From Fasciolopsis buskii (Eukaryota > Platyhelminthes > Trematoda > Plagiorchiida > Fasciolidae), in NCBI GenBank assembly GCA_008360955.1, contig LUCM01002430.1, forward strand, positions 807,489-871,488: DNA of 64,000 nt, in the 5' to 3' direction. The stretch's first letter is position 1; the number at the start of each line of letters is the position of its first letter. The notes under the pieces are model-generated. The model worked only from the letters and a program-made list of their open reading frames with translations. It had not been told where the DNA came from and made no database searches. Below are positions 13,401 to 22,353 of this stretch, piece after piece. Both the position numbers and the translations under genes were made by a program.

Positions 13401-15068
13401 GCCGATGTTAGTGCACATTCATTATAAGTATCACCGGCACCGGGCCTCGATTGGACGGATAGCCCCCTTTAGCAGTCTCAAGATTAAAACATAAGTTTTC
13501 CAACGTGTCTGCACGGTACGGATTCGGCAATCGTAGACGAATAAGGAGACGAAATAAGGCCCAAATTCTGGCTAATGAAAAAGACAACATCAGGCTAAAT
13601 AAAGGCCAATTCAGTTAGACGGTATTCGTGCTTGCGTCATTGGAAGATTTAGAAAGTTAGCCAGTAATTGTTGCGCTCCTTCCGTTGCCAATTTGAGATT
13701 TTCTCTCTTGCAGTCTTGCCTGCGAATATCTGATTTGCGTAGTAGTTTTTGTGTATACTACTTCGTAATTTGCACAACAGATGGTAGTTTTGATAAATTG
13801 CGTATGATTGCTGTTGAGTTTTAAATTCATTTGAAATTATTCATTTAATTCCGAATTGGGCAGACTAAACAATTGAGAATATGCCTTATTTTTAATCACG
13901 TAATTTTCGTGTGCATTGCCGTATGCACAAAATGTTCACGTGACAATTTTACCTGGCCTCATACGCTGACAAATAAACTCCGACCCTTGGGAATAAAGGG
14001 TGCCTAGAATTTCTAGGCAGTCACTAAATACTAGATGGGTTCTATACACTGCTGGTAAGCAGTAAGCAAAACGATGTATATTGCGGAAGAAGTACGAGAG
14101 TGATACAAACCAGGGATGCCATGCAGTCAGTCTGTACCTGATCGCAAGTTGTTTGGGCAAATACCCGTTCGTTCACACATGGACCGAGAATGCCAAACAA
14201 ATTATGAGTATTTTACTCGTATTCACTGCCAACTGATTTAAAACAACAACACATTTATTGAGAGAACGAAAAACGGTCTTGGTATTCAGTCCACTTGGGT
14301 TAAATACTAGTGCATCTAAGAGGTCTAGAAAATGACGAAATACAAACAGGAAGAAGGAGGCAGGCGCTTCCACTGGGCTTCAGAAACTTCTACTCGTCAT
14401 TCCAAAAACTGCTATTTTTGAAATTTGAAATCTTTTTATTAGTTGTTTCAATGACAGGGATGCATATAAAATGGTCCTCTACGAATATCGCGATTTTGTT
14501 TCATCGTTACGAAAATTGGACGACAAATGAACAAAGATTGGGCGGCTTCAACTGTCAAATTTCACTTAGGTGTAATTAAGTATAATGTTTTAAGTGAGCG
14601 GTTTCTTGTAAACTAGCTAAGGAACGCCACGATATTTTGATATCTTGAATTTTCCCGTTTGATAATCTTTTTTGTAAATTTTAATTTGCGGAAGCCTTGC
14701 TACTGATGATAGTGAAATCCATTTTTGTGGAGCGATTGGGATAAGTCTTGCTTTCTAATTTATGACGGATAAAACCCGAGATTATTCTCATCATGTGTGT
14801 CCTGACTGCACTTGTATGCATAGTTGATTTCTTTAGTTTCATTGTCAACCATGATGGAATACTGTTGGCTGGAAACAGTTCCGGGATTATCAAATCTAAT
14901 TTAAAGAAACATGGGATAGAAGGATGACATTTGTCTGTGCCGTCGGAAATCTCACCTTGTTGTGCAAACTCGGAAATATTTGGAGATGGCATTTCTAATT
15001 CGTCCTGATTGTTACTCCTAGCTTCGAAACTTCATAAATTATCCAATTTTTATTTGTCAAATATTAAA
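10426..15068. other. putative intron 3 of gene A; no firm feature
   Basis: Two strong isolated acceptors occur. One (TTCCTATTCTTTTAG) is near 13130, with a 13-codon open segment in one phase. The other (TTTTCTCTCTTGCAG) ends at 13713, with an open 17-codon, phase 2-2 segment that reads hydrophobic (EYLICVVVFVYTT). Either could be a small exon of gene A. Neither donor is good enough to call. A 103-codon minus frame at 14681-14992 has no supporting signals. Confidence 0.3.
15049..15054 (-). other. candidate polyadenylation signal
   Basis: AATAAA on the minus strand, about 15 bases past the stop codon of the open frame at 15069-15304. A very short 3' UTR is implied. One hexamer can occur by chance in AT-rich DNA. 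Confidence 0.35.
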
Positions 15069-15304
15069 TCAATCTCGAAAGCTTCTGAATGTATCCGTCA
15101 GTTGATCTGTTACATTCGGTCCCATAAGTCCAAAACGTGATCTATGTAACTTATTAGAATTCAAGTTGGCCACTGTACTGTCTTGTGCACTGGCTGTCCG
15201 CATACCGCACGCGTGATTTGTACGAGAGCATTGTTGTTGCGATCCGTTATTGTAATCCAATTGCAAATAATAATGAAGCCTGTATAAACAATCCTTGGAA
15301 ATCA
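15069..15304 (-). CDS. candidate terminal exon on minus strand, unknown product
   Basis: The frame is open for 78 codons after a modest acceptor (CAATCACTGAAG). It ends in a TGA with AATAAA just downstream. The peptide is hydrophilic and rich in Asn, Ser, Gln and Thr (for example NNGSQQQCSRTNHACGMRTA), like a disordered C-terminal tail. It would lie antisense inside an intron of gene A. No family is recognised, and a chance frame is possible. Confidence 0.3.
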
Positions 15305-15634
15305 CTTCAGTGATTGAATAGGCCCATTTTTCTAAGGAGTTTTCAACATCATCTCAAAATTAATTAAAAAAGCGCCGTAAAATTGCCTGTTTATTTTCTG
15401 AGTGAAATAGACATTCGAATCAATGCACAAAAGTCATGTTCAGACTAGTAGTTATCTAGTTGCACAGGACAAAAGCTATTCAAGGTGGTCGCTTTCAATA
15501 CGATCACGAAGTAAATGCGACGCAGTCATCATTAAAGTTGCGCGGTTAGGCGATTAAGTGTACGAGTTAATTAAATCTGTCCATTTTTCAATGCATTTAC
15601 CGAAGAAATTATACCTTGTCGAGCTAATGATCAG

Positions 15635-15824
15635 TGTGCACCTCGGCTGTTTGCGTTTCCGTCTACGAATTGTTGCGCAGACACACAACTTCAAAATCTT
15701 GCTCGAATTCGACGAGTCCCAAAAGCTATTCACAAACGTTTCGGATTATCGCCCCCTTTGGAATTTTGTCCATTTCGGGCCATGTCCACCCATTCCACTC
15801 AGACACGACTGTCAAATGGTGCAA
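15635..15824 (+). CDS. candidate exon 4 of gene A
   Basis: The donor is excellent (GTGCAA/GTGAGT at 15825). Upstream the frame is open from 15558, so the start is uncertain. The AG at 15633-15634 gives phase 2, matching the 10215 exon. A better-looking AG at 15679-15680 gives phase 0. The frame contains CLRFRLRIVAQTHNFKILLE and then FDESQKLF, a pattern of alternating hydrophobic residues followed by an acidic turn. It ends in a Pro/Cys-rich stretch (FGPCPPIPLRHDCQMVQ). Phase 0 at the donor matches the next exon exactly. An overlapping second frame is also open, so the reading is not proven. Confidence 0.42.
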
Positions 15825-16043
15825 GTGAGTCCAATTTCTGTAGCTGAAATATCGCCGAAACACGGAGGCAATTTTCTGAGCTGAAGGAAAACTCACTGGA
15901 ACAAAATCACAGACTAATGATAACGATGGTAACTGTGATTACAATGATATACGGCCGATTTTAACCGGTTCAAAATCCTACGAATATAAACCAGGCAGCC
16001 TGATTCATGTGATCTCTTTTCTGAATTTATTTCCCGCACTCAG

Positions 16044-16222
16044 ACTGTCTCGAGTCCAAGTCGAATTGTGTTTTCATTGGCACCCTGTTCCCACGAATGC
16101 ACAGCTTCTGACAACGAGCCTTTTCGATTGGTTTCCTTCATGTCCGGTCCGCCACGTCGGAATGTAGCATATGGAACAGTCACACTTTTCATCTCATGTA
16201 ATGAGCGATCCATGAAACGACT
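16044..16222 (+). CDS. candidate exon 5 of gene A
   Basis: This is the best-delimited exon of the window. A long pyrimidine tract ends TTTCCCGCACTCAG at 16043, and a GTAAGC donor follows at 16223. It is open only in phase 0 and runs 59 codons, with SPSRIVFSLAPCSHECTASD, then FMSGPPRRNVAYGTVTLFIS and CNERSMKR. Three cysteines suggest an extracellular or lumenal domain. The minus strand across it is also open (16040-16246). The two consensus splice sites favour the plus strand. It joins the previous exon in phase 0 across a 219-base intron. Confidence 0.5.
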
Positions 16223-16688
16223 GTAAGCAACGTCGCTGACAACCATCGGTCATTTTGTTCTACCGATCGGCAAATAAGGTGTACTTTTTCACCTGCCCTC
16301 GATGTGTGCAAACAAAAAGGTCCTAAGTTGCATGACTGGACTGCCCTCCACATTTCTTTACGAGTTAATTTCTTTTTACCCTTTTGGCTTCCAGAAAGTT
16401 GGGCTAACCGCCTCGGTGAATCAAAAAATTGCTAGAAGAATTTTAAGGCCCAAATCCTTCAGAGATAACGAACATTCTGAAGCAGTGCGTGAATGAAACA
16501 TCTTTTAGGAAAAATGAGAACCACGAATATAATAGAAATGTAAAACAGATTAATGCTCATCGTGAGTTGGATTCCGGATAATTCAATTAGAATTTGGATA
16601 CAAATCTGGGTGCATCTTGCATTCTATTTACCTTACTTGTGGCCTCTCGATCCTCTTCCTCGTTGGCACACTGCCACCCGACAAAAAG

Positions 16689-16723
16689 CCCACAGTTTGA
16701 ACCGGTTTACCTAACGTTGATAG
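16689..16723 (+). CDS. possible 35-base exon of gene A
   Basis: A pyrimidine-rich stretch (CTCTTCCTCG) lies some 30 bases before an AAAAAG acceptor. The donor is GATAG/GTATAA. Read in phase 2, required by exon 5, it gives PQFEPVYLTLI and leaves phase 1, as needed by the 17542 exon. The only other strong acceptor nearby (TTTTGGCTTCCAG, ending 16394) meets a stop after three codons in the required phase. Confidence 0.22.
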
Positions 16724-17026
16724 GTATAATGCCTAGATCAAGCAATTTTTACAATCTAACCCAACGACCATCTTTGGAAAGCCCGAAAATGGAATGATCT
16801 TAAGAGTGTATTGCAAACTGCACGGATATATTGGACAAAATAAAAACGTACCACCTTCCGAGTTCACGCGGCAGATACGATGGGAGAAGTGTGAACTGCC
16901 GATGACTTCTAACAAGGATAAAGCAACCATAAAATTTTTTCATGATTTATGATGGCAGGTCAGATGTTGACACTGGATGACTAATCGTTTAGAAATCTAC
17001 ATTAATCCTACTGCTACTGCAAATTA

Positions 17027-17254
17027 TTAAGCATTAACACGCTGGGGTTCTGCCTTAAAGTGTTCGCTACCCACAGAGAAGTTCGTCTTTGCATGGGAAC
17101 TATGAGCCCGTAATGGGGCAGTGCAGGACGTAATCTTGATGTTCGATGAGTCTTTGAGACTATACTTGCCTAGTGTAATGGCTAAGGTGATCGAATCCCG
17201 GTCATTCATCCCAGGTTTGCATCCTAGTTCCGACGCGATGGATGAAATAATCAC
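17027..17254 (+). repeat. possible tRNA-related SINE with pol III boxes
   Basis: TAGTGTAATGG at 17171-17181 fits the A-box consensus of RNA polymerase III promoters. GGTTTGCATCC at 17214-17224 resembles the B box (8 of 11), and the spacing is in the usual range. The whole segment is more GC-rich than its surroundings, and the minus strand is open across it. It does not match the three SINE copies further right. It may be another family or an eroded tRNA pseudogene. Confidence 0.3.
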
Positions 17255-17541
17255 TGGACTTTATCAGCAGCGAAGACCATGCCCACAAGGAGACTAACGA
17301 CGGCGACTGCAAGTAGTAATGCAGTAAGGCGCAAAATAACGGCATTTAGTTTCCTGAAATGACAGGCACTTTATCTGAGCTTACGCGACCACTTTGGTCC
17401 AACTTAATACTTGAGTTTGAAACTGGACTAATGAGATAAAGGGACGACTAATCATTCCTAAACAGCTATTGATGGGATAACCAATCCACTATTTTCCTCG
17501 CATTGTGATATTAAACCAATAGATTTGACATCGATGACTAG

Positions 17542-17750
17542 AAGAAAAACGTAAGTTACTACGCGAAGCTCCTTCTACTTCGATCACTTGGGAACACTTG
17601 CCATGGGTTCCGTCAATTAACGAAACACGGGTGAAATTTCCATTCCTCGCATCTCGCGAGGAAATATTTGCTCTTTTGCTTTTGATCTTCCTTCTCTTCA
17701 TATGTACTCTATCCGGTCGGCCAACCCGAGATCATTTGTTCGTCATGTTC
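17542..17750 (+). CDS. candidate membrane-spanning exon of gene A
   Basis: The frame is open from 17538 and encodes a soluble stretch (EHLPWVPSINETRVKFPFLA) and then a clear membrane helix (EEIFALLLLIFLLFICTL). A basic loop, GRPTRDH, follows. N-E-T is a possible glycosylation site just before the helix. A strong GTATGT donor follows TTC at 17750. A second donor after CAG at 17759 keeps the same phase and adds three residues. The acceptor is weak: AG at 17541, 17544 or 17568, all phase 1. The phase-0 end matches the 22120 exon. Confidence 0.42.
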
Positions 17751-18558
17751 GTATGTCAGGTGTACGCACATTCTTTACTGAGCTTAATTGACCGGTGAAC
17801 CGAATTCTTGTTTGAGGATCAGGCATCAAACAACCTGTAGAAGAATCGAAAATGACAGTACTAAGGACATATAAGTCCCACCGATTGAGTGTTTGAGGTC
17901 TACCCTGTAAATCAGAGCAAGGTTTGTGTACACGTACACAGCTTGTAAGCTAGCCAACAGCCAGCCGAGTGAATCACAGGTAGAATAGGAGCAGTCAACT
18001 GAAAACGAGGAATCAGTCAAATCCTTGGTCGCCATCGGCTAGCGCGAGTATCTCAGAACGAATGTTGGCCAAATTATCGTGTGTGCGTACGCGTGCAGCT
18101 GCTAACTCCGTGTATGCCAGATCAATCTTCGTTCAGTGAGGGCCAACTAATACAACGTTACGTCTAACCTTACAAGGTGGAAAATGTGAGGTGAACTCGC
18201 AAGGAATGCAAAATATGGCGAACCAAACTTGCTGCATATTATATTATTATTTCGGAAAAGCTATCTCACCATTCGGAAATGCTGACAGCTTCGCAAAGCT
18301 GAAAGTGGGAAGACCCGTTTGTTCTACTTCTGCCGCTAATCCTCAATCGATTCTAATTCGTTGCCACTATCCCAATTCCCACCGATTCTAGCGAGAAAGA
18401 TCGAGTTGAGCAAAAAAATGTTCGTCTATTAATCAAAACCAAATTGTTGATATTGGTCTTTGATGAGCATCACTCACTGAATGGTTATTCTACTGGATAA
18501 TTCGATCCCTTGGTACTCATCCAGTTTTTTATGCTGCTTTTTTGCTTTGCTTATCAAG

Positions 18559-18607
18559 AGGCAAAATCAGCACAAACTCGCCGCAGATATGTTGATCTCT
18601 GATCCGG
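18559..18607 (+). CDS. isolated candidate 49-base exon
   Basis: A pyrimidine-rich tract (GCTTTTTTGCTTTGC) leads to TCAAG, followed by a 16-codon segment open only in phase 0 (RQNQHKLAADMLISDP) and a CGG/GTAAAG donor. The 0-1 phase does not fit gene A at this point. It may belong to another transcript or be chance. Confidence 0.2.
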
Positions 18608-18627
18608 GTAAAGTTTATGACAAGTCA

Positions 18628-19080
18628 TTACCTAGTGCCTTTAAATTCTTCTTTTGTTGACGAGGTCACTCTGTTCTTCTTCGTCATGTTTCTTATGTGA
18701 TTTTCCCACTTTCCGGTCCACCGTTGCCTATGTTTGGCTGGTTTCTTGGTCTTCCTTACCCTTCTTTGTTGTCTTGAACAGCCTATGGTTCTCCTCACTC
18801 TCAGCAAATTCCGTTTGCAGCAATTAGTAGAATGACTTCTGTTCACAGATTAATAGAGCAGTTCTCGTGAATTTCCCGCGCAAAACCCACCAATCTTCCT
18901 GATAAATGTTAAAGGTTCGGCTTTCTTGGCTTTATCGTTAAAGGACAGAATAGGCAATTTTTTTCCAACCTCGTCGCACATGCTATATCGCAGCACTTCC
19001 AATTGGTATTCATCAGATCCGGTAGATAAAATTATCGTCTTCCACCCGACAGACAGTCGATTTCGATCCCTTACGTCCAT
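18628..19080 (-). pseudogene. minus-strand open frame broken by one stop, unknown
   Basis: Two minus-strand frames, 18850-19080 and 18628-18846, share one reading frame and are separated by a single TAA. The frame is also open for about 80 bases above 19080. The first part is mixed and protein-like (LPILSFNDKAKKAEPLTF). The second is strongly basic (RRVRKTKKPAKHRQRW). The stop could mark a decayed gene. Alternatively, a roughly 50-base intron with GTGGGT donor and GAACAG acceptor could remove it. No family is recognised. It lies antisense in an intron of gene A. Confidence 0.28.
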
Positions 19081-19149
19081 CGGTACAGGAACTTGGATGG
19101 TATCTGCACGGGATAAGCTTCGTAGTGGGTTCCCCTCAGTACTCCGGTT

Positions 19150-20910
19150 ATGTTTGAAAGCAGGGGGAAATCACATGCTCGCATACCTATGACAGCAGCA
19201 GTAGTATTTATTCAAAAGCATTATGACACGTTTCTTTCCGCTTCGGAAAGGTGGCTATCAAGCATGTGTTTCAGCTGCAGCCAGGTCCGATCGATAATTC
19301 GAATAAAGCATGGGTTTAGTTATTTTTTTCGTTTTAAGTAACTAATTATCTTTCCAGGATTATCTCAGTCAAATTTTAATACAGGAAAGCCCAACTACTT
19401 GCATCTGTGAAAAATTGATTTCAGCTAATCGTCCATTGATGATTTATTTTTGAAAAATAGAAACATGCACACACGCAATTAAGTGTTGCTCCTTTGTGGA
19501 TCAATGAATCAGTCGATCAATCAGAAGAGACGGGCACGATAGGCAAACTTCGAAAAGAGTCAATGTCACGTAAATATCACATAAAAAAGTCTACCAAAAA
19601 GACTGGAGAACTAAGGCAAGTTTTATCAATCATGACATGTGTGATTCATTTTTTCCTGGCTAACTTGAACGACAGGAACAACACATCTGTGAAACTATAT
19701 TCTGGTGTATCTGAGATCTATTTCCAGTCTAAATCGCACCTGATACTGGCACACCTGCATGTTAAAATGCCCGGAGTGATCGTTGGACCAGGAGGCTCCA
19801 CTGATAGTGTAAAATATGCACTATATTCCTTCAACATCGACCCGTATTGATTCGAAAGCTTGCCTCGGTAGGTGAACATTGGTGGCGAGACGCGGTTCGT
19901 CAGAAGCAAGAAATTTCAACTTCCGAATTATTTTAACATTCTTTACCGTACAAAATACAGCAAACATACGTTCATGCTTACTGGTTTTAACGGCCAAAGT
20001 TTCCGTTCAACCTTTCTGATAGAGCACAGTTGATGGGACTAAAAGCTCCGTATGAGTTTTCTTTTTCGTGTCAGAGAGAAAACGCTTCCCACCAAGGTGG
20101 CTACGGGTAAATCAAGTGGGCGTGATGATTTTCTTCTGCAGTTTGCTGTCTGTTTTAGGTAGCACAAAGCATGAAAGTGAAACACTTGTCTTGGAACTTA
20201 ATACCTCATTATTTATTCACAGAAATAGACCAACTAAAGCAAAAGGACAATTTTAAATTTCAGACCGGATGCTTTGAAGAATGAGAAATTATGTTGAAAC
20301 CAGAATGAGACAAAATTGCACGCGCAAACTGATGGATGACGAATGTATTGAATCCAAGTAGATATTCCTTTCCCAACTTAGCTGTGGCAAATGGGGTCAT
20401 GAAAAAATTCGGCACTAACTACGCTGACCCTAAGAATGAAAATAAATGATGAAATGTAGCTACTGTTTCGATCGAAAGTCGAAATGTGTAGATGTGTTAA
20501 ATAGAACCGGTTGGAATGGAAGGACATTGAGATCAGAACTTGGCAACTGGAAGCCATATTTACAGTAAAGTTTGAAAAACAGAACATAAAGCGATGCAGT
20601 TATCCCATTCCTCTTAGCCGAAATGAGAAAAATAATTTTCCCAATTTTTCACCGCTCTACTATCCACTGCTTCTCTTCATACACATGAAATTGACCCTGG
20701 TTGGTCATGGATTCACCAACACAACACACTGGCTTACAACCGCTATTTTGGATCGTTAACAACCAGATTGAACAGTTCAGTCATTTTTACATTAGGGGTG
20801 AAGGAAACGTGTTCGCAAAAATGAACACAAGAGCCGGAAAAGGTGTGCAGTGGCCGATTTCGTGGAATTCCTAATAGTATAAAATGGACCACCAAGTGAT
20901 CAATTAATCA
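19150..20910. other. intronic sequence, no feature seen
   Basis: Open frames occur at 19494-19850 and 20511-20759 on the plus strand, without splice or start support. Nothing else was recognised. Confidence 0.4.
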
Positions 20911-21117
20911 AAAATAATGAATGAAAATACCACGCAAAGGAACAAAAAACGGTAGTTGATGCAATTACTTCTTAGTCTGTGGCAACATCAACGGTTTGGA
21001 ATACAATTAAAACTGAGATATTATTCAATTAAATATTCATCAAGTCAATTTAACACCTATCACCTGACTTTCAGAACTCAAAATTCATCTTGCATATGTC
21101 TAATGCACGTCAATTAC
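20911..21117 (+). repeat. left arm of a 207-bp inverted repeat
   Basis: Reverse complement of 21910-22116. By eye only one mismatch was found (20920 against 22107), with no net insertion or deletion. No terminal motif of a known transposon family and no coding content were seen. The near identity implies a recent duplication, gene conversion, or an artefact of library or assembly. Confidence 0.9.
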
Positions 21118-21909
21118 TGAATGATCCATCAATGATTAGGCAACATTCCTCATTTCTCTGACAACAAATCAACGGGCTAAATAAATCGGATGGGCCATTT
21201 GGAATGTGTTACCCAAGGGGCTATCCGAGTCTTCCAAGGAATTTGGAAACTAGGCTAGGTCACTTTGGTGAGTTGAGAAGCATTGTGGTCTATGTGGTCG
21301 CAGCTGGGGTCGATCGTTCACAGGCAAACGCGAAGCATAGAAGTACAAGCTGATGTCTATCCGTATGAAGAGGCTAGGCTATTCGCGCGACCGATTCCAA
21401 CGGATAAGCAAACGGACAACTGTGTTTAGTCAGTTGCTTCTTGACAAATCTTGACAGTTATCCGACTGAACAAATCACTGCGTTACTTTACAAATGTTTT
21501 TAAAATAGGTTGGAGAATTTTAGTTACTTCTTTATTCACTTGTCGTCGATGTACATATTTTATTCCAGATTGCGTGTCATTTGGCCCTGAAACTACCTAA
21601 CAGACAGCTGCAAATGGTAGTCACCACGATACAGAATGAAGACTTTTCAATTCGTTAGTCAATAAACTTTGCAGTCCAACTTAGTCGTGTAAGGCAAATA
21701 ATGTCGAATAATCAGCTTTCTGAAGTTGCCCGGTGAAACCAGGGGAGAAAGGTGTGCCTCACGGGGTGGCATCAATGACGCCAACGATACTTTTTTGACC
21801 GTGTTTTATCATTTGTCAGAGTTGCATCTAGAAAAACCGCAGGGTAAAGGAGCTTAGTACATAGACTCGGTCATGTGTGGCCGAATTCCGCGAGGAGATA
21901 TATTGGCCT
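21118..21909. other. 792-base spacer of the inverted repeat
   Basis: Lies between the two arms. There is no transposase, reverse-transcriptase or RNA-gene signature, and only short frames. It could be original intron, with the left arm as the inverted copy, or the body of a foldback element. Confidence 0.5.
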
Positions 21910-22116
21910 GTAATTGACGTGCATTAGACATATGCAAGATGAATTTTGAGTTCTGAAAGTCAGGTGATAGGTGTTAAATTGACTTGATGAATATTTAATT
22001 GAATAATATCTCAGTTTTAATTGTATTCCAAACCGTTGATGTTGCCACAGACTAAGAAGTAATTGCATCAACTACCGTTTTTTGTTCCTTTGCGTGGTAT
22101 TTTCATCCATTATTTT
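21910..22116 (-). repeat. right arm of a 207-bp inverted repeat
   Basis: Matches 20911-21117 inverted. The arm contains the pyrimidine tract (TTTTTTGTTCCTTTGCG and onward) that precedes a candidate exon at 22120. It stops three bases before the AG of that acceptor at 22118-22119. In a + strand transcript the two arms would pair and cover the acceptor tract. Confidence 0.9.
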
Positions 22117-22119
22117 CAG

Positions 22120-22226
22120 TTGATTCAGCTCTTCGGACTCTTGGCCATCGGACTATTTACAGTTACTCACTCTGGATCCCTTGTTAATCTAATGTCTTTC
22201 TTGACTAACCTATTGCTGCCATCCAG
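22120..22226 (+). CDS. candidate second membrane exon of gene A
   Basis: A pyrimidine-rich tract and CCATTATTTTCAG end at 22119. The frame is open in phase 0, as required by the 17750 donor, for 35 codons up to TCCAG/GTGTCA. The peptide is hydrophobic: LIQLFGLLAIGLFTV, then THSGSLVNLMSFLTNLLLPS. This suggests a helix, a short Gly/Ser turn and a second hydrophobic stretch. With the previous exon it gives at least two membrane segments. The acceptor tract is contained in the inverted repeat. A later donor (GCG/GTATTG, in phase 0) is possible. Confidence 0.45.
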
Positions 22227-22313
22227 GTGTCAGGCGGTATTGGACCCTTCAAGCTGATCGCTTTGATGGCACATGCCGTCTAACCTGGATTTTTTGTGTA
22301 ATTTCTTTTCCAG

Positions 22314-22353
22314 TCCATTCCAGTCGCATTCACTTGCGGAAGAAGAATTTTAG
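22314..22353 (+). CDS. possible last exon of gene A
   Basis: A very strong acceptor (GTAATTTCTTTTCCAG) ends at 22313, leaving an 87-base intron after the previous exon. In the required phase 2 it encodes a short tail, PFQSHSLAEEEF, and then TAG. Other phases stay open longer and reach a TTTT/GTAAAG donor at about 22395, so the protein may instead continue. No nearby polyadenylation signal was seen. Confidence 0.25.

Noticed and set aside
16040..16246. Minus-strand 68-codon frame with protein-like sequence
   Set aside because: It is opposite the plus-strand exon 16044-16222, which has consensus splice sites on both sides. The minus frame has none.
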